64,000 nt of DNA from Ochotona curzoniae (taxonomy: Eukaryota > Chordata > Mammalia > Lagomorpha > Ochotonidae), in assembly GCF_017591425.1 (NCBI RefSeq), contig NW_024465885.1, positions 34,232,501 through 34,296,500 on the forward strand, given 5' to 3'. Position 1 is the stretch's first letter. Each line of letters begins with the position of its first letter. The notes under the pieces were generated by a model. The model had not been told where the DNA came from and did no database searches. It was given only the letters and a program-made list of their open reading frames with translations. Position numbers and translations under genes: made by a program. Below are positions 48,640 to 59,616 of this stretch, piece after piece.

Positions 48640-49450
48640 TTTTTTTAACTCTTTTAATCAATGATGATCTGTATTAAATGCTTTGATCCTGATGTATACC
48701 CATTACTACTATCTATTTCCAGAACTTTTCTACCATCACAAGCTGAAACTCCATTACTATTAAATAAAACTCCCAATCCCTTCATCCCCAGCATCTTTGG
48801 GAATAACTTTTGCATCTATGTGCTTGACTAATACTGGTAGCTCATATAAATGGAATCACAGGCATTGTAATTGTGTGTCTACTTTATTTCAAATAGCATA
48901 ATGTTCCAAGACTAATGCATGCATTGACATGAATCAAAATTTCATTTTCTTTAAGGCTAAGTAATTTTCCACTGCAGATACATTACATTATGCTAATCAA
49001 TTTAGCATTGTAAGCATTAGGGTTGTGTGTTTCTTCGTGCTACTATACCAGAGCATCATGAAATGGATAATTTATACTGAACAAAAATGTTTTGACTTGG
49101 GACCCCTGAGGGAAGGAAATTGGTGACAAAGCCATTATTTGAGCAGATGCACCTTTGTGTGTCATCAAATGAGAGAGAATGCAAAAAATTGAACTTACAT
49201 CCTCAAATCAATTTCAAAATTAGTACTCATTGATAAATCAGTTTCTAGCCCTCATATGAGGTCTAAGTCACCAGACAGGTGATTAAATTTCCTCCCCGTT
49301 GGAGATTAATTTTGTAATGTATGAATTTAGGGGAACACATTTAGATTATACTAGATTGCTTCCATTTTTGTCTGTTGTGACTAATTCTTCTATAATAATT
49401 AGCTTATGAATAGTTGTGGGATGATCCAGAGTGAGTAAATAACAATTACC
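48640..49450 (-). mobile_element. Old L1M-type 3' end, antisense, split by an LTR
   Basis: Antisense L1M 3' region motifs occur in order: 'tttctaccatcacaagctg', 'ctcatataaatggaatcaca' and 'ttcaaatagcataatgttcc'. After an interruption at 49015-49355 the next expected L1 words resume ('gattgcttccatttttgtct', then 'agcttatgaatag'). The copy is decayed. Confidence 0.6.
49015..49355 (-). mobile_element. MaLR-like (MST/MLT1) LTR nested in L1, antisense
   Basis: The order 'cgtgctactataccagagca', 'ggataatttat', 'cctcatatgaggtctaagtc' and 'caggtgattaaatttcctcc' ending 'ggggaacaca' matches the antisense course of an MST/MLT1 LTR. It lies between two parts of one antisense L1, so it inserted after that L1. 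The 5-bp TSD is not clear. Confidence 0.55.
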
Positions 49451-52044
49451 ATTTTGATTCAGTTTTTCTTTGCTACACGTTTGTTGGAATACTGACAGTT
49501 TTTCAAAAATTCTTGTATGTCTGATACAGCCAGTTTGAATTGTATTTTATGCTTCTGAAGGACTAAGATTTCAGAACTTAGCAAATGTTTTGGTCTGCAG
49601 AAGAAACTTTAAAACAGAGCTGTCTAAAGATTTTTTCCTCTCTTTTTTTTCCCCCAGTTTAGGAATGGAAGGTTGTGACCCTGCGATATGGGAAATAATA
49701 TACCTTGCAATTTACAAACAAATGAAAGCTTTATTAACACTCATGGTCTTCAAATATGAATGCAGAAGACTGGGTCATATACCAGACAAATTTGCAATAT
49801 AAAGCAGAAGCACTGCCTGTTCTGTTTTTTCAGCAAAAGTATGACAGCTGTGAAAGTTCCTCTTATCACTGTGTAATCGAAAAGAGAATGCAGGCTGGGA
49901 GACAAAGGTAATCTGCATAACTATAAAATGATGAACTGAAAACTTGAACATATATTCTGTGAATTTTCCTTGTCAGCACATTGTCCAGTAGCTTTCCTTA
50001 ATTGGATTTGTCTGTTTCAATTTACAGACTCGACGTTTAGTCTAAACTTTTCTGCCAATTCCCGCGTCACAGGATAGAATATATTCAAGGGCCATAACCA
50101 TTTATTACACAATCATCTTGGTCTTCCTGGGCCCTTAATAAGTTATGGAAGCATGAATATTGGTTGTGAGTAGTTTAAAATTAAGTTCTGGTTGCCTGCA
50201 CCTACTCAAAGTTAAGCACTATAAATTCCCCAAGGCCCTGCTCAATTTTAGCTGAAAGTCAGCACTCAGGTCTGGACCAGGTTCTGGCACATACGCAGGT
50301 TCAATAGTGGCTTAGGTTTGACTTCAGAAAAGTCTGGATTAGGTTCTCACAAGAGATGATCAGTTGAAACCTAACACATAAGCTTAAAATAAGCAACATG
50401 GACATATGACATCTTTTTTTTTTTTAACTTCTCAACATAAATGTAATGACATATTTTTCAAAACAAGATGCTTATCAATTTCCATTATTTAGGACAGAGT
50501 AAAATTGTGTATCTTATAAAGACAAAGCTTAGACTCTTACTAGCTTCATGCTTTGTGAACCCCAGTTTGCTCTGTCATTCTTATTTCTAGCTACTCACAC
50601 TCAGGATCCATTTCGACCACTTGTCTCCTATGGATATTGTGTAAGTAAATATGGTCATCATTTTCTCATCTCTCCTTCTATAATCTTATTGATTCTCTAA
50701 TTCCATAGGTTCAATTATGATCTTAATGAAAATTATATTTTTGGGCTTCAAAACTATTATACATTTACTCCTTCACTCATTCTATACACTGATTTTAAAA
50801 AAAAAATGTGAAGTGTCATCTTTAAATCTACCTTCTAAGTATTTCCAATTTGATATCCCCAACAAACTTAGAATCAATGTGCATCATTCTGACCTCTTTC
50901 TTTGTACATGCAGGCAATTACCAACTCAGGGTTGATTACTTCTATTACTGATCATCTCCTGAGTTGCTCTGTCTAAATTCCAAATTCAGTCCTTTTCTTT
51001 TCATTCTAAATTGAATCAATATTGATATACCTTAAGTCACATTTCAGACAAATCCTAACTCGCTACACTAGTTAAAAACAAACTACAACAGTATAAGGAC
51101 TCTATGATTGTCTGCAGCTACAAGGTCAGGATACACTTGAAGAGGAGAATGATGGAACTGTGACTGTGTTGAAAGAAATCCCTGCTCCCACAAAAATATA
51201 CAATGAAAAATTAAAGTTAAAAAAGAAAAAATCAAATATTTACTTTAAATAAGTTTATTAAAAGTTAAGGTTATTTTGATTGCTAAGACAAAAATAAGCA
51301 GAATTATAAGGTGTTACTAGCATGGCAAATAATTACAAGTTGATCAGTGTCCAACAATTTTTCAGTAGGGATGTCCAATATCTTGAAACTTGGAACTTTG
51401 TTCATAGACAACTGTTAAGGAAATTAAATACAAATAAAACAACTGCTCACAGCAATGTGTTCTAACTTCTGGAACCGACTTTAAGCGATTGTTCTTTGTA
51501 AGATCCAATTATATTATTTTTAAAATGGCAGTGGAGAGTGAATAAATGGGAAAAACAAGACTATAAGATTAAAAGAGTTTATAAAACCATATGATTGACA
51601 AAGTGATTTTTAAAGCATCTTAAATGATCTGATTAATGAATAACTTAAAAACTCATTATAAATAACTACCATTTGTTAGAGAACATTAGCTCTTGGACAT
51701 CCAATAAAATAATAAAATGTACACAATACAAATTGGATTTGAAATTTATAAGTTACATAATAGCCCAAGGCCATTCCTTTAAAAAAATATGGGTTACTTT
51801 TATTTTTTCCTCCTTTAGATTTCCTTATGTCTTTTCACACAGAGTTAATCATATTATGACTAGGAGAAATCAAACAGTGACAGAATTCTGAAAGTCCCAT
51901 ATATGCAAGTAATGAATGGGATTGAATCTTTAAAGCTCCAAGTGTACAATATACAACACACCAAATATATTTCTGTGATGTTATATTTTTTACATTTGTA
52001 TTCATTATATTTATAATGTACTTCCCTCCTTATTTAAAATCAAA
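49451..52044. other. Unassigned AT-rich DNA
   Basis: 2.6 kb with no named repeat, except a weak L1 3'-end-like stretch at 51110-51225 ('gaatgatggaactgtgactg', then an A-rich end). Frames at 49590, 50717 and 51673 (70-72 residues) show no domain. Confidence 0.45.
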
Positions 52045-52335
52045 TAAAATGTTTATTCATTTTGTTTGAAAGGTAAAGGCCATAGAAAAAGGGGGAAAAT
52101 ATAGCCTCCATGCACTCACTCCCCAAGTGGTGGCGATGGCTATGGTTGGACCAGGCTGGGTCCCCCATGTGGGTGGCAGGGGCCCAAGGACTTGGACCAT
52201 CTCCTTTTTCTTCCTAGGCCACAAGAAGTGATTTGGACTAGAGGTGATACAGCGAGGACTCAAATCAGCACCCATATGGGATGCTAGTTCTGCAGAGCAT
52301 GGCTTAAATTTCTATGCCTGAGTGGTAGCTCCTGC
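52045..52335 (-). mobile_element. Old CSINE-type SINE
   Basis: 'CACTCCCCAAGTGGTGGCG', 'GGGTCCCCCATGTGGGTGGC', 'CTAGGCCACAAGAAGTG' and antisense box B 'CAGCACCCATATGGGATGC'. It ends near 'GAGTGGTAGCTCC'. An internal deletion removes the 'AAGCCAGGAGCC' block. Confidence 0.82.
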
Positions 52336-52807
52336 TTTTCTCAACCTATGTGTAAATTATAGCAATAACATGCTCAAATGACATTTTAAGCCCTGCATGA
52401 TTCCCAGCTCATAATTAACAACTTATGACTTTCATACATTAATACTACCTGCACATGGTTCACAATAAAATGTTATTATGCAAGTACTGACAGAAAACCA
52501 ATATATTTACTAATGTATGCTTCCTCATGCAATAAAATTAGCTCCTTGTGTCCTGACATCTTCACTTCAGCAGTTTTGTATTCCTTAAATAGTGAAATGC
52601 TTTTGGACATAATAATTGTATTAAAATACAATTTGGTTTAATCTACAACATTAATTGATCAAAAATTACTCTGAATTTGAACTCATTTATATTTAAGGTG
52701 GATAAACATGCAAGTTTACTTTGGTATAGGCCACATATGCATTTTTTCATTGACAGTCAAGTATACTTTATACTCCATTTATTTCATAAAACTATATATA
52801 CAGATGG
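52336..52807. other. Unassigned AT-rich DNA
   Basis: No recognised element. Confidence 0.45.
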
Positions 52808-53135
52808 GTAACATAGCATTGTAGACTAAGCTTCTGCCTTCAGCACTAGATCTGAAACGGACACCAGTTCATGCCCTGGCTGTTCTTTTAACCCAGTTCC
52901 CTGACTGTGGCCTTGCAAAGAAGCAAAAGATGGCTCAAGTCTTGGGGTTCCTACACCCATGTGGGAGACCTGAAAGAAAATCCTGGGTGCTTGCTTTGTA
53001 TAAGTTCAGCTCCAGCTGTTATGAGTGTTTGTGAACTAGCGAACAGAGGTTCTCTCTCTTGCCCGCTCGCTCTCTTTCTCTCTCCTTTTCTCTAAAACTC
53101 CACCTTTCAAATCCTACTACTACTGCTAACAAAAC
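52808..53135 (+). mobile_element. Old CSINE-type SINE with CT-rich block
   Basis: A box B-like 'ACCAGTTCATGCCC', 'ACACCCATGTGGGAGACCTG', 'GTTTGTGAACTAGCGAACAG' and an extended CT/GC block at 53055-53095 lead to an A-rich end. Confidence 0.82.
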
Positions 53136-53334
53136 TTTAGAAACAAGCCTGGATATAGAATCATAGTCACCGTATTGTATGAACAGAAAATAGATGCATG
53201 TAAATCTCCTGAGCAGAAACAAAGGATAGGTTTCAAATACTCTCCCGAATACTAAAATGCATTCAATAAAAGCAAAAGAAAAAATGATACATTTAGTGTC
53301 TTCTTATTCTGAAATTTTGGTGGTTGGACATTTA

Positions 53335-53665
53335 CTGACATCATTGTGGCTTAGCAAGTTAAACTATTGCCTACAATGTGAACATTTCGCATTGAGTTCA
53401 GTTAACATTTCAGCTATTTCACTTTTGATCCACATTCTTGCTTATGTCCCTGAAAAAGCACTGGAAGATGGCATCTCAGTAGCATAGGAGATCTAGTAAA
53501 AAAAAAAATACTTTGTCTTCTTAATTCTAGCTTCAAGCTGGTCTAGCCCTGGCCATTGCTGCTGGTTGGGTGGTGAGGGTGAGCCAGGATATGGAAGATC
53601 ATTCTGTTTCTTCATGTCTCTGTAAGTCTGTCTTTCAAAAAATAATAATAAATGAATCTTTATTT
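53335..53665 (+). mobile_element. Old CSINE-type SINE, diverged, with internal A-run
   Basis: Head 'ATCATTGTGGCTTAGCAAG' and tail half 'CTAGCCCTGGCCATTGCTGC', then a 'GTGAGCCAGGATATGG' block and an A-rich end with 'AATAATAATAAATG'. An A-run near 53495-53507 sits in the middle, suggesting a small rearrangement or two partial copies. Confidence 0.65.
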
Positions 53666-53902
53666 AATGATGTCTTTAAGTTAGTAAGAGCCACAATTGA
53701 CATACATCTCCCAAAATATAGGATTAGAATGAGTGGAACCCATCTTGACAATGTATATGCTTGAGGTTTATTCCAGTAGGATGCTTATGGATTTCACTTT
53801 TAAAAACATAATTTCATGGAATCTTGAGCTAGGATTTCCATTTATAGATCTAGAGATCTAAAATATGGTTAGTATCTATCTCTTTAAATGAAAATTCACA
53901 GA

Positions 53903-54224
53903 GGGCCTGGCCTGATAGCATAGTGGTTAAAGTCCTTGCCTTGCATGCGCCAGGATCCCATATGGATCCCTGCAGCCCCTGCTTCCCATCCAGCTCCCTA
54001 CTTGTACCCTGGGGAAGCAGTTGAGGAAGGCCCAAAGCCTCTGGACCTTGCACCCACGTGGGAGACACAAAAGAGCCTCTGGCTCCTGGCTTCGGATTGG
54101 CTCAGTCCCAGCAGTTGTGGTCACTTGGGGAGTGAATCAATGGACAGAAGATCTTCCTCCTCTGCCTCTCCTCCTCTCTGTATATCTGACTTTGTAATAA
54201 AAATCAATAAATATTAAAAAAAAA
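53903..54224 (+). mobile_element. Full-length CSINE-type SINE
   Basis: Head 'GGGCCTGGCCTGATAGCATA' with box A, 'ATCCAGCTCCCTACTTG', 'CACGTGGGAGACACAAAAG', 'CACTTGGGGAGTGAATCAAT', a CT block and an A-tail. Part of the box B region is deleted (near 53965). The flanks 'gaaaattcacaga' and 'gaaaatccacaaa' form an imperfect TSD. Confidence 0.92.
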
Positions 54225-54994
54225 GAAAATCCACAAACAAAATCAACAACAGGAAGACAAATAAAAATTAACAATGCCATAGAGTTAAATAACATGCTAC
54301 TGAATCGAATCCTGGTTGAATCAAACAAATCAGCAGGATGGGCAATTCTTTGCCTGGGTTCCCCTGTTCAGCTCCTAGTGAATTCTTTCCCACCTGGCTG
54401 TGGGTGGATCTCTGGCCACCACTGGTGCCCAGATCACCGCTTGCTGATTGCCACTGGTGTATCTGGTCCCTGCAACACCACAACGTTGTTTCTGCTGCTT
54501 TTCCATGTTTGTCAGTCTCCAGGTGCCCCTCCTCCATGGCCCTTTCCTTTCCGGTTTCCGTGAATGTGCCCTTTCTGCTTCACCCTTGCTATTGATTCTC
54601 CCTCTGTTTTGAGGGCCAAATTTCTTAACAAAGAATTGTGTATGAACTGCCGATTCTGTTTGCTTATTGAGACAATTTATTTTATAATTAATTGAGGTAG
54701 GAGAAGTTTGTTTTAAACAGCTTCAAATAGTCATAATTTATAATAATAAAGCATGAGCCAGGAAGCATGAGATAGAACATAGCCCACACCTGAGCTGAAG
54801 TATTCAGAGTTGGGATGAAAATTACCCTCCAAATGTAAGCTACTTACCTGGGGTTTTCAACTGGCAAAATTATAAAAGTTTTCAAGCTTACAAAGCAATA
54901 AATATGTCTTTAAGTTTTCCTTTACTATGTTAAAATTCATACTGATATTTGAATAATAAGCCTTATATTTTATGGGTTTTTAAAAATTTCTTCA
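54225..54994. other. Unassigned DNA with GC-rich patch 54290-54640
   Basis: The patch at 54290-54640 is noticeably GC-richer than its flanks. It opens 85-89 residue frames on both strands with no recognised domain. It could be an unnamed old element. Then AT-rich DNA. Confidence 0.4.
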
Positions 54995-54996
54995 TT

Positions 54997-55315
54997 GGGC
55001 CCGGCGCAGTGGAGCAGTGGTTAAGGTCCTCACCTTGCACGCCCCGGGATCCCATATGGGCACTGGTTCTATCCCAGCATCCCTGCTTCCCTTCCAGCTC
55101 CCTGCCTGTGGCCCGGGAAAGCAGTCCAGGACAGCCCAAAGCTTTGGGACCCTGCACCCGCGTGGGAGACCTGGAAGAGGCTCCTGGCTTCGGACAGGCA
55201 TAGCATCGGCCCGTTGTGCTCACTTGGGGAGTGAATCATCAGACGGAGGATTTTCCTCTCTGTCTCTCCTCTCTGTATATCCGCCTTACCAATAAAAAAA
55301 AAATAAATCTTTAAA
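54997..55315 (+). mobile_element. Young full-length CSINE-type SINE with 15-bp TSD
   Basis: A near-intact copy with head 'GGGCCCGGCGCAGTGG', box A-like TGGAGCAGTGG (55010-55020) and box B-like GGTTCTATCCC (55065-55075). A complete body, CT block and A-tail follow. A perfect 15-bp TSD AAAAATTTCTTCATT lies at 54982-54996 and 55316-55330 (its first A's merge with the tail). Frames of up to 97 residues here are SINE translations. Confidence 0.95.
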
Positions 55316-55370
55316 AAAAATTTCTTCATTAATACAAATGTAATGCATTTCTTATATTTCAAAGAGGCAA

Positions 55371-55705
55371 TTTTTTTAAAAAAAAGATTAATTTATTTAT
55401 TGGAAAGTCAGATATACAGAGAGGAGGAGAGAGAGAGAGGAAGATTTTCCGTCAGATGATTCACTCCCCAAATGAGCACAATGGCCATTGCTATGCCAAT
55501 CCGAAGCCAGGAGCCAGGAGCTCTTCTGTGTCTCCCACACAGGTGCAGGGTCCCTAGGCTTTGGGCCATCCTCGACTGCTTTCCCAAGCCACAAGCAGGG
55601 AGCTAGATGGGAAGTGGAGCTGTTGGGATTAGAACTGGCATCCATATGGGATCCCGGTGCATTCAAGGCGAGGACTTTAGCCACTAGGCCACACTGCTGG
55701 GTCCC
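55371..55705 (-). mobile_element. Full-length CSINE-type SINE, inverted to the previous copy
   Basis: An antisense copy with T-run tail, GA-rich block (55415-55440), 'GATGATTCACTCCCC', 'CTAGGCTTTGGGCC', antisense box B and head 'CCACACTGCTGGGTCCC'. Flanks 'gaggcaatttt' and 'tagacaatttt' give an imperfect TSD. Only ~55 bp separates it from the plus-strand copy. Confidence 0.93.
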
Positions 55706-55989
55706 AAATAGACAATTTTAAAATACAAGGATACTTCTTTCCCACATTTCTCACTTTAGTTTTTCATTAATATGCTTTCAATTTACTTTGCAATTACAGG
55801 CATAATCAACCATTAAATATTGTGTTCCACAGTAAACCATTTAAAAAGGACATTGTCCTGCGGGAATATAGTCAAGGGCTATAAACTGCAAGTTATATCT
55901 AAGGTAACAATTTCACTAATATAGATTTTTTTTTTGTGTGTGTAGTTTAGCCACATACAAAGATTGAGGATTTTAAGAGATACAAATCG
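55706..55989. other. Unassigned DNA
   Basis: No recognised element. Confidence 0.45.
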
Positions 55990-56165
55990 GTTTATGTTGA
56001 TGTGCTTTCACTGTGTGTATTAGCCGGTTATGGACTGCTATGCCTTGAAAAGGATTTGTCTCTCTCAAACTCATATTCTTGTTTAAAATCTGAGTTCTTA
56101 ATGTTAATGGTTGGTCTTTTGATGGGAACTGAAAAGTGGAATCTATGAAAGATATCACATGTTTG
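55990..56165 (+). mobile_element. Possible MLT1/MST-like LTR fragment
   Basis: The order 'tggactgctatgccttg', 'tctctctcaaactcatattc', 'ttaatgttaatgg' and 'ttttgatgggaactg' resembles the 5' part of MaLR LTRs. The remainder is missing or lost. Confidence 0.42.
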
Positions 56166-56364
56166 ACTTAATTTACGATGAAATAATGTTCAATATGAAA
56201 AATAGTACCTGTAAAATATAATATTATCTCAACTTCAAACAGCCTATCTCACATGCAGATATTGTGAAGTAACCAATGAACCAACAATCAATGTGAGTCA
56301 GACTGCTTATGATCTACATTAAATTGTAAAACCTAATATACTTTTAATTCCCTGTGTTATTCTG

Positions 56365-57095
56365 TAATGGGGTGGGAGAGCGGAGAAATCTTCCATCACC
56401 CTAGAAAGTGTGAGGAAGACGTGAAATGTTAGTTTCTCCTCACTAGGGCATTGAGGATTTTTCTGCACACCCCTCCTAAAACTGTTCTGCAACTAAACTG
56501 TTGACATATATCTTGTTAGAGTTATAAACCAGTCTAGACTACCCGAAAAAACAGCCAGGTTTAGCAAAATTATGCTTCAATGATATCAAAGGCTAAATAT
56601 TATAATGAAAATAGACATGAGACAACTGGATAGAAATCTATAGCTATTTTAAGATGTATAGAACCCATTGTATATAAACTAAAATTGAAATGTCAATGAA
56701 GTAGTCACAGAATGTGGTTAAGAACTTGCATTTATTTCTAACATATTGGTTACTCAATAGCATGTCAATTAATTCCATAAAGTTGTAAATTATTGCTGAT
56801 GTCATGTTGGAGCTTTTAATTCTTCAGGATAATACTGCTGGCTCTACCTTCAGACGAGAGAAGATCTCCCCGAGAAGCCATGGAACCTACCTGAACACTA
56901 AGATGCTGGACTCTATACTTGGTATATGCTTGCAATGAATGAATCGCAACTGAACTTGCACTGTGGTTACACAACAAGGTGGAGGAATCCACCATGGGGG
57001 GAGTGTTATGGGAGCGGTGGGTGTAATCCCAGTGTTTATAAAACTGTGTCACATAATGCAATATGTAATTAATTAAATTTAAAAAAATTTAAAAA
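56365..57095 (+). mobile_element. L1 3' UTR copy
   Basis: It shares the ordered landmarks of the 41.5 and 58.8 kb copies: 'ttctgcacacccctcc', 'gttataaaccagtctagact', 'atagacatgagacaac', 'gaatgtggttaagaac', 'ccttcagacgagagaag', 'aagatgctggactctatac' and a G-rich end 'accatggggggagtg' with A-tail. No coding part remains. An 81-residue minus frame is incidental. Confidence 0.82.
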
Positions 57096-57103
57096 GATGT
57101 TAA

Positions 57104-57425
57104 GGGCCTGGCGTGATAGCACAGTGGTTAAGGTCTTCGCCTTGCACGCCCCGGATCCCATATTGGTGCCGGTTCTAATCTCGCAGCCCCTGCTTCCCTT
57201 CCAGCTCCCTACCTGTGGCCTGGGAAAGCAGTCGAGGACAGCCCAAAGCTTTGGGACCCTGCACCCGCGTGGGAGACCCGGAAGAGGCTCCTGGCTTCAG
57301 TACGGCATAGCATCAGCCGTTGTGCTCACTTGGGGAGTGATTCATCTGATGGAAGATCTTCCTCTCTGTCTCTTCTCTCTGTATATCTGCCTTTCCAATA
57401 AAAATAAAATAAATCTTAAAAAAAA
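57104..57425 (+). mobile_element. Full-length CSINE-type SINE
   Basis: Head 'GGGCCTGGCGTGATAGCACA', box B-like 'GGTTCTAATCTC', an intact body with 'GCCCAAAGCTTTGGGACC', a CT block and an A-rich tail. It inserted at or next to the A-tail of the preceding L1. A 132-residue frame across it is a SINE translation. Confidence 0.93.
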
Positions 57426-57443
57426 TGTGTTAAATCAGAAATT

Positions 57444-57493
57444 GGTTCCTGTGAACCAATTTCACTTTGGTTTCTGTGAACCAATTTCACTTT
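57444..57493 (+). repeat. 25-bp tandem duplication
   Basis: Two units at 57444-57468 and 57469-57493 differ at one base (C/T). Each contains a small palindrome, GGTTCCTGTGAACC in the first unit. It lies just after the SINE tail. Confidence 0.9.
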
Positions 57494-58260
57494 GAGTCTA
57501 TCCCAAAATTTTAGCATTCCTGCCTCATTACATGATCACTGTCATTGTGTCTGTCATTGTGTTCCCTTATAACCTGCATCCTCCAGACACTAGATCATGG
57601 GGGTACCTAATTCCATAACCAAACACTGTGAAATGAAATGAAATGTATCTTTCCTGAAGAAGCTTTCTTAGGTATTTTTTAAAAAATGAAATAAAGAAAA
57701 ATAAAATAATGCAAGAAATTTTATTGCAAACTTTCATTTTAGTGGCAGAACTTTATTTTTCATTGATGACATGTTATGCAGAAATTTAATCTTTGAGAGT
57801 TTTAAAAGTGAAGCTGGTGTAAATTGTGTGATGAAGGAAAGGAATTTCATCCTTCTTTCTTATATGCTTGATCTAGAAAATAAATAAAACATAGCACACT
57901 TTGTAGAGGCTTAATATTTAGTCAATGTAAGAACTGTAAATCTTGCATAATCCTTTGTTTTACATCTGAATAAAGAATAGAGCACATTGCATGCAATCAT
58001 ATTATATATATATCTACTATATATAAATATAAATCTTTATAAAATAGCTTCAATTTATTAAGGAAAATGACATATATTCTAGTATCAGCATTTGGGGTTT
58101 TGTTATGATCTCATGCACAGGTGTGTAAACCTGTTTACTTACACCTGGGTATGTAAGACAGACCTATTTCACTTTATTGAGATTAGAAATGTTTCAAAGA
58201 CAATGGATTAACAGGAGCTCAACAAACCATTCCATTAATGGTCTTAGAATACTTGTAAAC
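57494..58260. other. Unassigned AT-rich DNA
   Basis: No recognised element. An AT-rich simple stretch lies at 57990-58040. Confidence 0.45.
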
Positions 58261-59603
58261 TTGAGTGGTTGGTTTGTTTTGTTTTGTTGTTTTGGTTGTT
58301 CTGGAGATCTTTTTATATTCTGGAGATTAGTTCCTTATTATCTGTGTAGTGTGCAAAGATCTTCTCTCATTCTGTGGATTGCTTTTTTACTTTGCTGATT
58401 GTTTCTTTTGGTGTACAGAAGCTTCTTAGTTTGATGTAGTCCCATTTGTGTATTTTGGTCTTGATTGCTATTGCTTTCAGTGATTTTTTTTAGGAAGTCA
58501 GAGCCTTCACCTAAATCTTGCAGGGCAGTTCCAACATTTTCTTCCAAATGTGTGAAGGCTTCTGGATGTAAGCTTAGGTCTTTTATCCATTTAGATTTGA
58601 TCTTAGTGTATGGTGAAAGATGTAGGTCTATCTTCTTGTTTTTGCAGGCTATCAACCAGTTGTCCCAACAACATTTATTGAAGAGAAGTTCCAATTTCCC
58701 TGGATTGTATCTGCTTTTTGTCAAATATTATTTGGCTGTATCTCTGTGGGTTCCCTTCTGTTGCTTCTATTCTACTCTATTAATCCTTCTCTCTGTCTTG
58801 CAATAAACATCAGGGTCCTTCCGGAGCCCCCAGAATTAGATTAGATAGACAGACAGAGACCAATGATGAAAGTTTAGGACAGTTAGGAAAAGGTCAGCTT
58901 GGACTCACATATGCCTTACTAGGTAGGACACAAAGATCAGTTATTCCTCAGTAAGGTATTGAAGATTGCCCTGCACACCCCTACTGAAATTGTTTTGCCC
59001 CTCAATTGTTAACATATGGCTTATTAGAGTTATAAGCCTGTTTGGACTACCCTAAAATTCACAAAGTTCAGTAAAAATCACACTTGAATAGTATAAGCTG
59101 CTAAGTATAAAAATGAAAATAGCTACGAGACAGCTGAATAGTATCCTATAACCATTTTAAAGTTTATAGCAAACAGTTGTTTACATACTAAAATTGAGAT
59201 GTCAATGAAGTAGTTACAGGATGTGGTTAAGAACTTGCATTTTCTAACATATTGGTCATTGAATACCATGATAATTAACTTCATGATGTTGTAAATTTCT
59301 GTTTGTTCCTGTTGTTGAAATTGTGTAGTGGCTTCTAACTGGAGGGGATGATATTCTGTTAGCTCTACTTTCAGACGAGGGATTGTCTCATAATGAAAAC
59401 TGTTGAATTTATTAGGACAATGAGATGCTGGACTCTCTGCATGGTCCATGCCCATAATGAAGGAATCATGACTAGATATGAACTGCACTACTGCAACAAT
59501 ATGGAGGAATTCAATATGAGGAGAGGGCTTGCGGAAGGTTTGGGGGGAATCCCAGAGACTATGAAACTGTGTCAAAAAAGGAAATAATAGTAACAATAAT
59601 AAA
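58261..59603 (+). mobile_element. L1 with 5' inversion (twin-primed insertion)
   Basis: Positions 58261 to about 58810 are antisense L1 ORF2. The minus-strand frame 58724-58338 encodes a recognisable C-terminal ORF2 stretch around 'LLFNKCCWDNWL' and 'SKWIKDLSLHPEAF'. From about 58840 to 59603 the sequence is the plus-strand L1 3' UTR with A-rich end. An inverted upstream segment before a sense 3' segment is the twin-priming signature. Candidate TSDs, 'aatacttgtaaac' (58248-58260) and 'aatgctggtaaac' (59604-59616), match at 11 of 13 bases. A 157-residue minus frame in the 3' UTR is incidental. Confidence 0.82.
58338..58724 (-). pseudogene. L1 ORF2 C-terminal fragment (dead)
   Basis: A 128-codon open frame corresponds to a region downstream of the reverse transcriptase domain of L1 ORF2. 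Recognisable stretches are near residues 13-27 (LFNKCCWDNWLIACK), 40-52 (SKWIKDLSLHPEA) and 57-70 (LEENVGTALQDLGE). It lacks the endonuclease, the reverse transcriptase core and the C-terminal Cys motif. It lies in the inverted part of the 58261-59603 L1 and cannot make a working protein. Confidence 0.85.
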
Positions 59604-59616
59604 AATGCTGGTAAAC

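Noticed and set aside
57097..57495. 132-codon frame, plus strand
   Set aside because: It is a translation of a SINE and its tail.
57560..57650. Possible further MaLR LTR piece
   Set aside because: Only loose word similarity; the order of landmarks is not kept.
59123..59596. 157-codon frame, minus strand
   Set aside because: It lies wholly in the antisense of an L1 3' UTR, so it is a by-product of the repeat.
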